NCBI RefSeq assembly: GCF_046630445.1
Contig: NC_092333.1
Location: 2,256,001 to 2,320,000, forward strand
Direction of reading: 5' to 3'
DNA: 64,000 bases
Source of the DNA: Rutidosis leptorrhynchoides
Lineage: Eukaryota > Streptophyta > Magnoliopsida > Asterales > Asteraceae
The notes under the pieces are model-generated. The model did not search any database. It was given only the letters and a program-made list of their open reading frames with translations, and had not been told where the DNA came from. The position numbers and the translations under genes are program-made. This document shows positions 35,691-44,831 of the stretch, in pieces; position 1 is the stretch's first letter; each line of letters opens with the position of its first letter.

Positions 35691-38600
35691 TCATTCCTAT
35701 TCAATCCTTTTGGGGGCCGGGCCACAAAGTCGATCAGTCTAATATTGTTTAAAAACTAAAGGAAATCAAGGACTTGATATGTATAACAAAATATGTGGTG
35801 TTGGGTGCGTATCTCTAGACTTATTTTTTATATATAACACAAAGACGAGTTTGGGTATTAATTTTATTATAGTATAGTTTTTTTATTTTAATTCTCTGTT
35901 TATTGTAATATAAAATATATTGTTTGGTCTATGGTTTCTCTCCTGCATATTTTAGGATTTGTCATAACCCATTGGCATCAATCAACATTCAATACACCCC
36001 TTCTTCAATCTATTAGACAACCATATGTAGCTTCTAAAATTAAAGCCTCCTGATTTATATTCCTCCGTAATAGATATCCGGTGACCCATTATATTCGATC
36101 AATACCCTCTTATCTAAACCTCAATAGTCGATATTACTGATCTGCCATTATATCATTTCCTTGAAAACATTCTGATTAGCTCAAAGTACGTTATTCATAC
36201 ACCTTAATCCCCAGTCACTGGTATTTGAACGTGTTTCATAGTTCAAGATTAAACATGTACGGGGCATCTCGTGGAATGAATATCTATATATTGCTCTAAT
36301 GTCAAATTCCACTGTGATCGACAAATTCCTATACAACACACTAAACGATCGAAGACCTATTTAACTTTTTTAGAACCTATGTTATTCCTCATTTCACATG
36401 AAGATCTATATATTTCCGCTGATTCTATTTTGTGGATATATAGTATATTTGGGATATTGTAGCTTAATGAAGTAGGAAATAGTAACAATCATGTTTCAAA
36501 AATATTCTATTACGAGTATATATAATAACGTACAAAAGCCAACTAAACAGCAGTTTATATTTATATTATACATACTTTATGCTAAAGTTTTTATATTTTC
36601 AAGCTGTAAAGGTATTTGATTATTAGTGATACCTACCTACCAATTATTATAACTTATATTTATATATTTATATTTATATTTCCCCTATAAAGTGTTTAAT
36701 TTGTACTAGTATTAGATTAGAATTAGAAATCATCGGGTGGTGGTGGCATGATAAAACCATGGCCTTCCTGAAATTAGTCAGTGGAGATTAATCAGTTAAA
36801 AAAGTAAGATACCAGGTGAATAAAAATTAGATAGAATTAGAATTGCGGTGAACATAACGAAAACGCCACTTTGCCTAATTGTCATCAAAAGATACTTTAA
36901 GTTTAGCTTTACAAATGCCATCATATGTTGTCCATCTGTCGAGACTAGGTCTTTGAAATTTTTGTTTTATTCAGTTAGTTATTGCTGTTGTTGTAAAGTT
37001 ATTTCACATTGGTTATGGGACAAAATAAAATGTATGCGTATAAATTTAAAGAAAAGTCTCTCTATCACTAATTGATTATGAAAAGAATTATTCTTGAGCT
37101 TATATGTTAGACATGTTGTTGGAATATACAATTTATATGTTGGACATATTGTTGGAATATAAGATTTATTAATATGATACGGAAAGACTATGTATTGCTT
37201 TTAAAAGTAGTCTGAATATGTAATGCAAGTATATGTTAGTATATATAGTAATTATATACGGAGTAATATATTTGTTTGATTTGATGATGAATTATATTAT
37301 ATACACACTATATATAAATATAATAATCAATCTATTTGTCGGAATTGGTAAAAGTCGAACGCAAACCAATGTGCCAAACAGGTATTGGTTAGCGTGATGA
37401 TAAGAATTGAACCTCCTGGTTGCCAACGCTATAGTCAAACCTCACATAATTTCTCTGCCATCCAAAATAATCATTAACAATTTAACACATCACCTCTTTT
37501 TTAAACCAAGGTTCACAAACCCATAATCTTAGACATCAACGTGCACTAAGCCACCAACTCACGTTCGCAACCCAAAATAGTTTTTTCATGAGAGGTCAAG
37601 TCGACATTACTAAAAGTAGTTTTAATTTAATACTACTTTTCTTTTACAAAAAACGATAACATTAAAACAAATTTGAAGATAAAACAGTACAAGTGATACA
37701 AAATAATCCAATAACAAATGTCTATATACATGTATCAAGTATTAATTTGTGAAATTCTTCGACTAAAAGAAACGCGAAATTTGGTTCTGGAAGATATATA
37801 TGACTTGAAATTAGAGAAATTATATTGTAACTATTCAAATAAGCAAATTATAGTGTGTTAATAAATTGTATATTAATTGTCAATATCCTCAAATAATAAA
37901 CACAAGCATTCTTTAATATGATTAACATATGTCATAGTTACGATGTATATATGATAATTTTATGTTAATATTTAATTTTTGTTAAATGCATCCCCTATCC
38001 GTGAATCATGACTTCGCCTCTGTAAGTACGGAGTAACTGATATGTTATGGTGTCGGCATACTTAACTAAAGATGGTCATTGGTCACATTCAGGTAATTTT
38101 TACAGGGTTACAATGATCCTTTCCTTCCATATCAAGAAAGGACAATAATAGATGGTGAAACAGTATATACAAATGAATATTTTTTTTATTGCTAAATCAT
38201 TTGAATTTCATTGATGATTGAATTAACTGTTAGTGTAATGGTGTAGCCGAATAGAATTCAAATACACTTTTTTGGTACTTCACACGTAATTTAAAACCAT
38301 ATATGCAAGTACGATGTTAAATTGATGATTCATCCATGTAATGGTGCACTAGGCAAAACATAGGTCATTATTGCACCTCAATTCTATCATTTTAACGCCA
38401 TTCATTTGTGAAGTTGAATTTAATTGTATGTATTTAAGGATTCAGAATGTAGAAATTAATTGGCATCAAGTTTAGTTTCTATAGTTGCCCTTTATGTGAG
38501 AGTTGATGAAGACATAGATCATATGTTCTCTAATTGCTTCCTGCCTCTCTTACAATTCCACTTTGACGTTGCTTTTTGAGTTGGTGGGGTTTATCATGCT

Positions 38601-38762
38601 TAGCCCCTAAGGGGTCTTTGTTAGAAATTGAGTATGAAATGACTGTCCGGATTGATTCTTGAATCGTGTGTTCACTTTCTCTATAAAATATTTCGACCTA
38701 ACGACTGCTTCGATTTCACGAAATCTTTGCAGGGATAAGACAAGAACGCAATTAGTGTTTTG
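35691..38762. other. AT-rich intergenic region after HIPP
   Basis: The HIPP 3' UTR must lie at the start, but no canonical AATAAA is seen close to the stop. The rest is AT-rich, with TACGGAGTA words at 37257 and 38027 and a SINE-like patch near 37340-37450. The last 130 bp (ending TTTTGGCAAC) contain CTATAAAATA and read like promoter or LTR sequence split by the Tat element. No gene is supported; the 75-codon frame at 36848-37075 looks like chance. Confidence 0.5.
37340..37450 (-). mobile_element. Possible SINE fragment
   Basis: Read on the minus strand there is a tRNA-like arrangement, TATAGCGTTGG followed about 15 bases later by GGTTCAATTCTT, resembling A and B boxes. No tail or target duplication was found. 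Confidence 0.35.
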
Positions 38763-38767
38763 GCAAC

Positions 38768-39331
38768 TGATCATGCATATTTTAACCGAGGGGTTTAATA
38801 TGTCTGCTCAATACGTAAAGAGGGGTTTAAGGATCTTAGAACGTGGCTCTCCGGTCCGGCTACCGTGAATAACCCTGGCCGACATGATGATGTCGGCGGG
38901 GTGGCCAAGTGATTAAGTCCACCTTCGATAGCGGTCGCTGATCGGAAGGCCCCAAATAAGGTCGTAGGTACTAGCTTACAAAAGACTAACCTGTTAACCT
39001 TGAAGAGATGCTGAATGATACTGCTTTACGTAATGTGTATCGTATGCGATGGTTACGTAATGTGCTGTGTCCGGTAAACGATGATCAGGGTTTGTATTTA
39101 TAGGCAAACCCTATTTCTAGAACCGTCCCAGATCATGATAATCTCATCCATAACTGACTCCCCCGAATCACGGATATAATTATGGAAAAGATATTTACTT
39201 GACAGCTAAGCAACCGCCGTACCGGGAACAAAGGCATTCGCACGCCGCATACCGCACACAAGAACACGCATACGCACAATAGTGATTGTCCGCATACATT
39301 CGCGGTGCGCCTGCGGGTTGCGGTATCATTA
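38768..39331 (-). repeat. 3' LTR of the Tat element
   Basis: It runs from TGATCATGCATATTTTAACC to GCGGTATCATTA and repeats at 48621-49184. On the inner side GTCCCCCCAGTTT follows, which in minus sense is a purine-rich AAACTGGGGGGAC tract immediately before the LTR. The outer terminus could be off by three bases (TCA or TCATTA). Confidence 0.93.
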
Positions 39332-39644
39332 TGTCCCCCCAGTTTGATGTTATATGGCGCGAGGCGTATGATATCAAACTATTAAGCGAAAGAAAAAACA
39401 AGAAAACGGCTAGCATTTAATATTCCGCGTGCGCCTCGATGCCATTAAATGCCTGTCACAATCGCAGAAGCCCATTCGGCGGACATGACATAAAGTGACA
39501 GTTTGTCAGGCGCGTGCCAACCACGCGCGTACATGTAATCATACCCAACTGGCATCCACGCGCATAAATAAAGTGCTGGCCGTCGATTGCGTAACACGTG
39601 TACAGCCACGATCACACCACCCCATCCAATCTGCCCTATAAATA

Positions 39645-39653
39645 CTCCATTTC
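39645..39653 (+). promoter_or_regulatory. TATA-like box for the antisense gene
   Basis: CTATAAATA lies about 130 bp before the start codon at 39777, on the strand of the antisense genes, well outside the LTR. This is what an independent promoter for the extra gene would look like. Confidence 0.5.
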
Positions 39654-39776
39654 GCAGCTCATTTCCACTTTCCTGCTTCAAGCTTCCTCGTTACGCTGCC
39701 AATTTGAATTCCGATCAAAAATCGAACATTCCGGCCACCATTTAAAGGTTAGTATTCATCCGATTACTCCTAGAAA

Positions 39777-40526
39777 ATGACTAAAGCTAACGAGACGTAT
39801 GTAGATAGCGTAGAGTCTGTTATAGAGCAGAAGCACATAGATTACTTAGTGAAACAGTATCCTCCCTTAGCCAAGTACAATCCGGTGCCCCCTTTGTCCA
39901 ATCAGCGAGCCCACGAGCCACCGGAGAAAAAGGTGGCTATTTACGAACATGCTTTTAAGCATGGCAACTTTAGGGTTCCTCCCACTGATTTCTTCCTGGG
40001 CGTGCTAGATCATTTTAAGGTCGGATTAGGTCAGTTACACCCTTACGCTATAGGAAAAATAGTCTTGTTCGAGATGTGGTGCGTTGCACTCAAGAAAGTG
40101 CCACTGGTGAAGGTGTTTTGCCATTTATACCGACTAGCCCACCACCACAAATCGTGGTTCACCTTCTTCGCTCGTCAAAACTTCACCAAGACCCCAAAAT
40201 CGAATGCGGGGAATTGGAAAGAGACATTCTTTTTCGTCGACCAAACTGTGGTGAGTGCAAACTTCCCGCAAACGCTGATATGGTTCGAGAAGGTGGAGAA
40301 GGATGTAAACAAGACCCCCGCCCTGGATGAGGATGAAAGGAAACTATTAGCGGAGTGTGCAAACGCACAGCTAGTGCATCGATCATATGGGAACGTAATG
40401 CTGCGGCTAGGGAAGATATCCGCACACTGGACATGGGAGGATGTGCGCCCAGCCATAGTCGGACCGGATGGAAAGGGTAGGAATAGTATAATCGCGTACT
40501 ATACTTTTTGTATGTATATTATCTAA
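39777..40526 (+). CDS. Antisense gene of the Tat element, Transposase_28-like
   Basis: The 249-residue frame runs opposite to gag-pol. Residues about 60-135 (FRVPPTDFFLGVLDHFKVGL.., LHPYAIGKIVLFEMWCVAL, FCHLYRLAHHHKSWFTFFARQ) match the build of the plant domain known as 'putative gypsy type transposon' (Transposase_28, PF04195), which occurs in extra open frames of Tat-lineage elements. The C-terminus continues to WTWEDVRPAIVGPDGKG and then meets a GT...CAG interval that may be an intron. The frame starts about 450 bp inside the 3' LTR boundary, with its own upstream CTATAAATA (39645-39653) that could serve as a TATA box. Function unknown. Confidence 0.75.
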   Translation: MTKANETYVDSVESVIEQKHIDYLVKQYPPLAKYNPVPPLSNQRAHEPPEKKVAIYEHAFKHGNFRVPPTDFFLGVLDHFKVGLGQLHPYAIGKIVLFEMWCVALKKVPLVKVFCHLYRLAHHHKSWFTFFARQNFTKTPKSNAGNWKETFFFVDQTVVSANFPQTLIWFEKVEKDVNKTPALDEDERKLLAECANAQLVHRSYGNVMLRLGKISAHWTWEDVRPAIVGPDGKGRNSIIAYYTFCMYII

Positions 40527-40879
40527 CGCATGCGCGTATCTTTGCAGAAATGAGGATGAAGAAGGTGCTGACTGCGGAAGAGATTGCGGGAATCTCCTTC
40601 CGCAAGCAAGATGTGAACGTACAGCTAGAGCAGGAGAAAACTAGCGAAAACGTGGAGCAATCGCCGGCGGCATCTGGCAACAAAAGCAAAGCAGCTGAGA
40701 CCTCTGCGGCTCAGCAGAAGAAGAAGAAGATGACTCCCAAACAAAGGGAGGACATGCGGAACGATAACTTTGTTCCAATCGAGCCACGCTCCGCAGAACT
40801 ACTTCCCCCCATCACTGGTAAGCGTCCATTCCTTGCATCTTCACCACATAATAAAGTTCACGTTATAACTATTTACTGA
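40508..40879 (+). CDS. Middle open frame of the antisense gene
   Basis: The 123-residue frame contains MRMKKVLTAEEIAGISFRKQ, a Gln/Glu/Lys-rich part and KKKKMTPKQREDMRNDNFVP. Its start follows a TTTGCAG acceptor-like sequence near 40548, and its end overlaps a GGTAAGCG donor-like sequence near 40817. It therefore looks like a middle exon of the antisense gene rather than a separate protein. Confidence 0.5.
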   Translation: MYVYYLTHARIFAEMRMKKVLTAEEIAGISFRKQDVNVQLEQEKTSENVEQSPAASGNKSKAAETSAAQQKKKKMTPKQREDMRNDNFVPIEPRSAELLPPITGKRPFLASSPHNKVHVITIY

Positions 40880-40891
40880 TATGCAGAGCAT

Positions 40892-41686
40892 GTGGAGGAG
40901 ACGCAGCCGTCCACCCCGCGGGTCAACCCAGATCTCCAAGCTACCGCCACATCAAAGGATAAGACAATACACGTGGATTCCGATTCCACACCAACTCCTC
41001 CGCAAGGTAGCTTCCGCGTTGCCAACCTCAGCCAACTCACACAGTCTTCCGCAGAAAATGCCGCAGAGCAGTCTGCGTTCCTGCAGCAAATCTTTCCGGA
41101 CGAATTCCGCGAGCAACTGGCCGCTCTACCGTTTAACCAGGCACACAATGCCTTCATTCAAAACGGCCTTGTATTTTTCGGCATGTTTGCGGATCAGGCC
41201 CGCCGCTCTTCCAGCATATACCAGCTAGCTTTGCGCAAAGAGGTAGAGCTAGGACTTCTGCAGGCGGGTGTAGATCAGGTCAAGAAGGATAGGGATGCTG
41301 CTGAGGAGGCGCGTAAGGCGGTTGAGTCGACCGCGAATGAAACCAAAGCCGCGCTGATTGAGGAAATAAAAAAGAGCCGTGAGCTGGTTGGTGCGGTCGA
41401 GCAGGCGAAGGGGGATGCAGAACATTTGCGGTCGGAGCTTGAGAAAGTTACGAGGGAAAGGGATGACGCGGTGACCAACCGCGAGCTGGCAGAGGCGGAT
41501 CTGGCGAAGCTGCGCACCGCACTCCCTACCATTGCGCAAAAGGTGATGGACTCAGAGCCTGTGTCCGACAAGTTCAATGCCTACGTTGATGCGGTCAGGG
41601 ACCATGAAATCAACAAGGCTGTGCAGGAGGTAATCCAAGCTTGCGGTCTAACACCGCCGTTCCCGACATCGTTCAAAAGAAGCTAA
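40892..41686 (+). CDS. Coiled-coil open frame of the antisense gene
   Basis: The 264-residue frame has a Ser/Thr/Pro-rich N-terminus, a helical part (SAFLQQIFPDEFREQLAALP, about residues 60-80), then a long charged heptad region (about residues 110-200: ALRKEVELGLLQ..., SELEKVTRERDDAVTNRELA) that predicts a coiled coil. Long coiled coils commonly follow the Transposase_28 domain in these extra genes. A TATGCAG acceptor-like sequence lies just before it. Function unknown, possibly structural. Confidence 0.65.
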   Translation: MEETQPSTPRVNPDLQATATSKDKTIHVDSDSTPTPPQGSFRVANLSQLTQSSAENAAEQSAFLQQIFPDEFREQLAALPFNQAHNAFIQNGLVFFGMFADQARRSSSIYQLALRKEVELGLLQAGVDQVKKDRDAAEEARKAVESTANETKAALIEEIKKSRELVGAVEQAKGDAEHLRSELEKVTRERDDAVTNRELAEADLAKLRTALPTIAQKVMDSEPVSDKFNAYVDAVRDHEINKAVQEVIQACGLTPPFPTSFKRS

Positions 41687-41816
41687 AAGAGGGAACGGCT
41701 GCAGCGTTATTGGAGGCGGAAGAAGCCATCAAGTCCATCCCTATCCCCCTAATCAACGCGTTCGCTGCTGACCCGACCATGTCGATCGATGGGTTTTTAA
41801 AGGAGGATTATTAGTG

Positions 41817-42575
41817 TTGGATTGCGCCGTAAGTCCTATGCTTAGGCAGGTATTTGTATTTTTGCAGCCCTAAGTCCCGCGTATGCAGGCGTTACAAACA
41901 ATTACCTCTTATGTAACAACTTAGTTTGATGTATATATATTCCTGATATGCATGCTTAGTGTGTTTATTTGTTTATATATCGCGAATCAAAACAAAATGT
42001 GAACCGCATGCCCATGCGCATAGTTAACCAAAACTCATGCGTATGCGGGTATTACTGCGTAAAATAAACCAATACTTTAACAATTACCCTTTAATAATTT
42101 AGACTCGAAAACTACTGCGTTATCGCTTTGTCATGTACTAGAGGTGCACTATAGCTGTATGGTAAGCAACGCAACTAAAAACAAGCCAATGTTTTTATGC
42201 TTTGAGTTCCTCAAGCAAACCAATGCGAGAGTAATTACGCACAAGCAAACCAATGCTTGTAATTTTTTAAGTCGACTTTGCAGCCATCTAGTCTGCGTGG
42301 CGCTTGGCTAGGGGAAAACCAATTCCCTTTGCCTGCCGTTAACGTCTAGCCTTGTAACCAAACAGGCTTCTGCCGCACGGGGGCTAGAGGACACCCCTTA
42401 AGTAGGCACGAACCGCATACAAAAAAAAAAAAAAAGATTTAAACAACAAAAGTGTGCGCGAGTAAATATTTAATTGGCATTAATCACAATTACAACCGCG
42501 ACACATCCAAACGGACGAAAAATACATAGAAAAAATAATGTGCTACAATAAACTGGAGTGATCAGGTCCACCTAG
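41817..42575. other. Spacer between the antisense gene and integrase
   Basis: Non-coding sequence where the antisense gene and the pol frame converge. It has a short A-run at 42421-42435 and repeated AAGCAAACCAATGC-like words at 42220-42260. Confidence 0.55.
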
Positions 42576-44543
42576 CTACATATAACATTTTTTCAATAAC
42601 GTCGCATGCCAAGTGCGTTTCACAGGTTTTCCATCTAGTGTCTCGAGATGGTACGCCCCGGTATTGTTTGCCTTCGCTACCCTGTATGGACCTTCCCAAC
42701 GGGGGCCCAGTTTCCCAGTATCCTCCGCATGACTTGCGTCGTTTTGACGCCAAACCAAGTCACCGCACTTGTAAGAGCGCGAACGCACACGATGATTATA
42801 GTACTTTGCGATTTTTTGCTTGTTATTTGCTTCGTTGACAGCCGCAGAGAGTCTGCGCTCTTCCAGCAAATTAAGATTTTCCCGCAAAGCTTCAGAGTTA
42901 TTTTGCTCATCAAAATTTTGTATGCGGAACGTTGGTACCCCAATTTCTGCGGGTACAACAGCTTCTGATCCATAGACCAAACTGAATGGGGTCTCACCAG
43001 TGCTTGCTTTGGGTGTTGTTCTATGCGCCCATAAAACCTTCGGTAGTTCATCCACCCAACCAACGCGACCATGACCCAACCTAGCTTTGATTCCAGCTAC
43101 TATATCCCGGTTGGTGACTTCGCACTGGCCATTCGCCTGCGGATGCGCGCCAGATGTAAAAGTTTGCTTAATATTAAGCTCCGCGCACCAGCTGCGGAAA
43201 GGGTCACCCGCGAACTGCGTACCGTTATCGCTAACAATTTCGTTTGGTATACCAAATCGACAGACGATGTCTTCCCATACAAAATTTCGCACCCTTTTTC
43301 CTGAGATTGCTGCCAGCGGTCTCGCTTCGACCCACTTTGTGAAATAGTCGATTTCAACAATCAAGAATTTGATGTTTCCTGCGTGTGCAGAATGTGCGTA
43401 AGGTACTGATGTGAGTAACATAAGAAAATAAATGATAAAATTACCTCGGCCTTTTGGGAATGGTCCGACTATGTCGATTGCCCATTTGCAGAATGGCCAC
43501 AGTAAGGAGACTGGTATCATTGAATGCGCAGGTGCTCTGCTAATAGGTGCATGTATTTGGCATGATTCACATTGCTTGACTATGCGCGCAGTATCCGCGT
43601 ACATGGTGGGCCAATAATATCCTAGCCGCATTATTTTTGACACAATGGACCTGTGCCCCGAATGGAGTGCGCATGCACCCTCATGCACCTCGCGTACAAC
43701 TTCCTCCGCCTCTTTCGGGCCAATGCACCTTAAGTGCGGTCCCAAATAATTCTTTCGATATAGGACGTTACCCTCAAGGGCATACAGCGGTGCCTTAACG
43801 CGGACTTTCTTTGCATCAGCGGAATCTGCAGGAGAAGTGCCATCCCGCAGAAAATCCACGATGGGCGTCATCCATGTTGAGCTTGATTCCTCAACTGGTG
43901 CCACTAAAGGCATCATAACAATGGATTTCGCATTGAGTTCTTCTATTAGAACTTTCTTCCCCATATGATCAAAAGCCAAGGCAGCCAGTTTGCTTAGCGC
44001 ATCCGCTTTCTTATTTTGCCCCCGCATTACGTGGGAGATTTGAAAAGCTTCAAACTGGTCAGCGAGGTTGTGAACAAGCGATAGATATTGTTGCATGGCT
44101 ATGTCATGCGCTTCGAAATCTCCGCTGACTTGACTGCATACTAGCTTTGAATCCACATAAGCGTGCAAAATTTTAACATTTAACCTATGCGCAATGCGCA
44201 TACCTGCTAACAGAGCCTCATACTCTGCTTCGTTGTTTGTAACAGCAAAATTAAACCGCAGTGCGTATGTATGCTCTTCGCCATCCGGGCCTGTTAAAAT
44301 TACACCCGCACCTGCACCAGATGCGCTGCATGCACCATCGGTGTACAATTCCCATGGTGACAAAGTTGGTGCAGGTGGATCCTGATGTTCTGCTGATGCC
44401 TCGACCTCCGCAGGTAATTCTGCTAGGTAATCAGCAAGTATTTGACCCTTAACCGCACTGCGCGAAGAAAAATTTATTTCATGTTCACCTAATTCAACTG
44501 CCCACTTAGCCATTCGGCCAGAAATCTCAGGCTTGTACAACAC
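42576..44543 (-). CDS. Tat pol part: RNase H and integrase
   Basis: The 655-residue frame starts in the connection region (LYKPEISGRMAKWAVEL), followed by an RNase H of archaeal type with LYTDGACSASGAGAG (about residue 65) and YVDSKLV. The integrase zinc region is at about residues 290-330 (HSGHRSIVSKIMRLGYYWP, CESCQ). The catalytic core is around VEIDYFTKWVEA, IVSDNGTQF and HPQANGQCE. The second RNase H type and core motifs fit the Tat lineage. An additional stretch of about 22 residues just before the core may be an unspliced short intron. No chromodomain is present. Confidence 0.9.
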   Translation of the reverse strand: MLYKPEISGRMAKWAVELGEHEINFSSRSAVKGQILADYLAELPAEVEASAEHQDPPAPTLSPWELYTDGACSASGAGAGVILTGPDGEEHTYALRFNFAVTNNEAEYEALLAGMRIAHRLNVKILHAYVDSKLVCSQVSGDFEAHDIAMQQYLSLVHNLADQFEAFQISHVMRGQNKKADALSKLAALAFDHMGKKVLIEELNAKSIVMMPLVAPVEESSSTWMTPIVDFLRDGTSPADSADAKKVRVKAPLYALEGNVLYRKNYLGPHLRCIGPKEAEEVVREVHEGACALHSGHRSIVSKIMRLGYYWPTMYADTARIVKQCESCQIHAPISRAPAHSMIPVSLLWPFCKWAIDIVGPFPKGRGNFIIYFLMLLTSVPYAHSAHAGNIKFLIVEIDYFTKWVEARPLAAISGKRVRNFVWEDIVCRFGIPNEIVSDNGTQFAGDPFRSWCAELNIKQTFTSGAHPQANGQCEVTNRDIVAGIKARLGHGRVGWVDELPKVLWAHRTTPKASTGETPFSLVYGSEAVVPAEIGVPTFRIQNFDEQNNSEALRENLNLLEERRLSAAVNEANNKQKIAKYYNHRVRSRSYKCGDLVWRQNDASHAEDTGKLGPRWEGPYRVAKANNTGAYHLETLDGKPVKRTWHATLLKKCYM

Positions 44544-44831
44544 CTGAAAGAAAAATGATTGTGTTAGTCAATGCGGTAACCCCGGTCATTGCCGTAAAGT
44601 AGGCGTTTACCAACCTGTTTGATTGGTTGATCAGTTAGAACCACGATTGGATGTGCTTGAAAATATCGGCGCAAACGCCGCGCCGTATGGACCAGCGCAT
44701 ATACAAGCTTTTCTATTGGTGAGTAGTTTACTTCGCTTGATGTCAGTATCTTGCTTACGAAGTAGACCGGCATTTGTGTCTGAGAAAAACCTCAGTCGTT
44801 AAATTTCTGCGATATAAATAAAGCATGTAAA

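Noticed and set aside
36848-37075. 75-codon frame downstream of HIPP
   Set aside because: AT-rich region, no recognisable domain, no promoter or neighbour supporting it.
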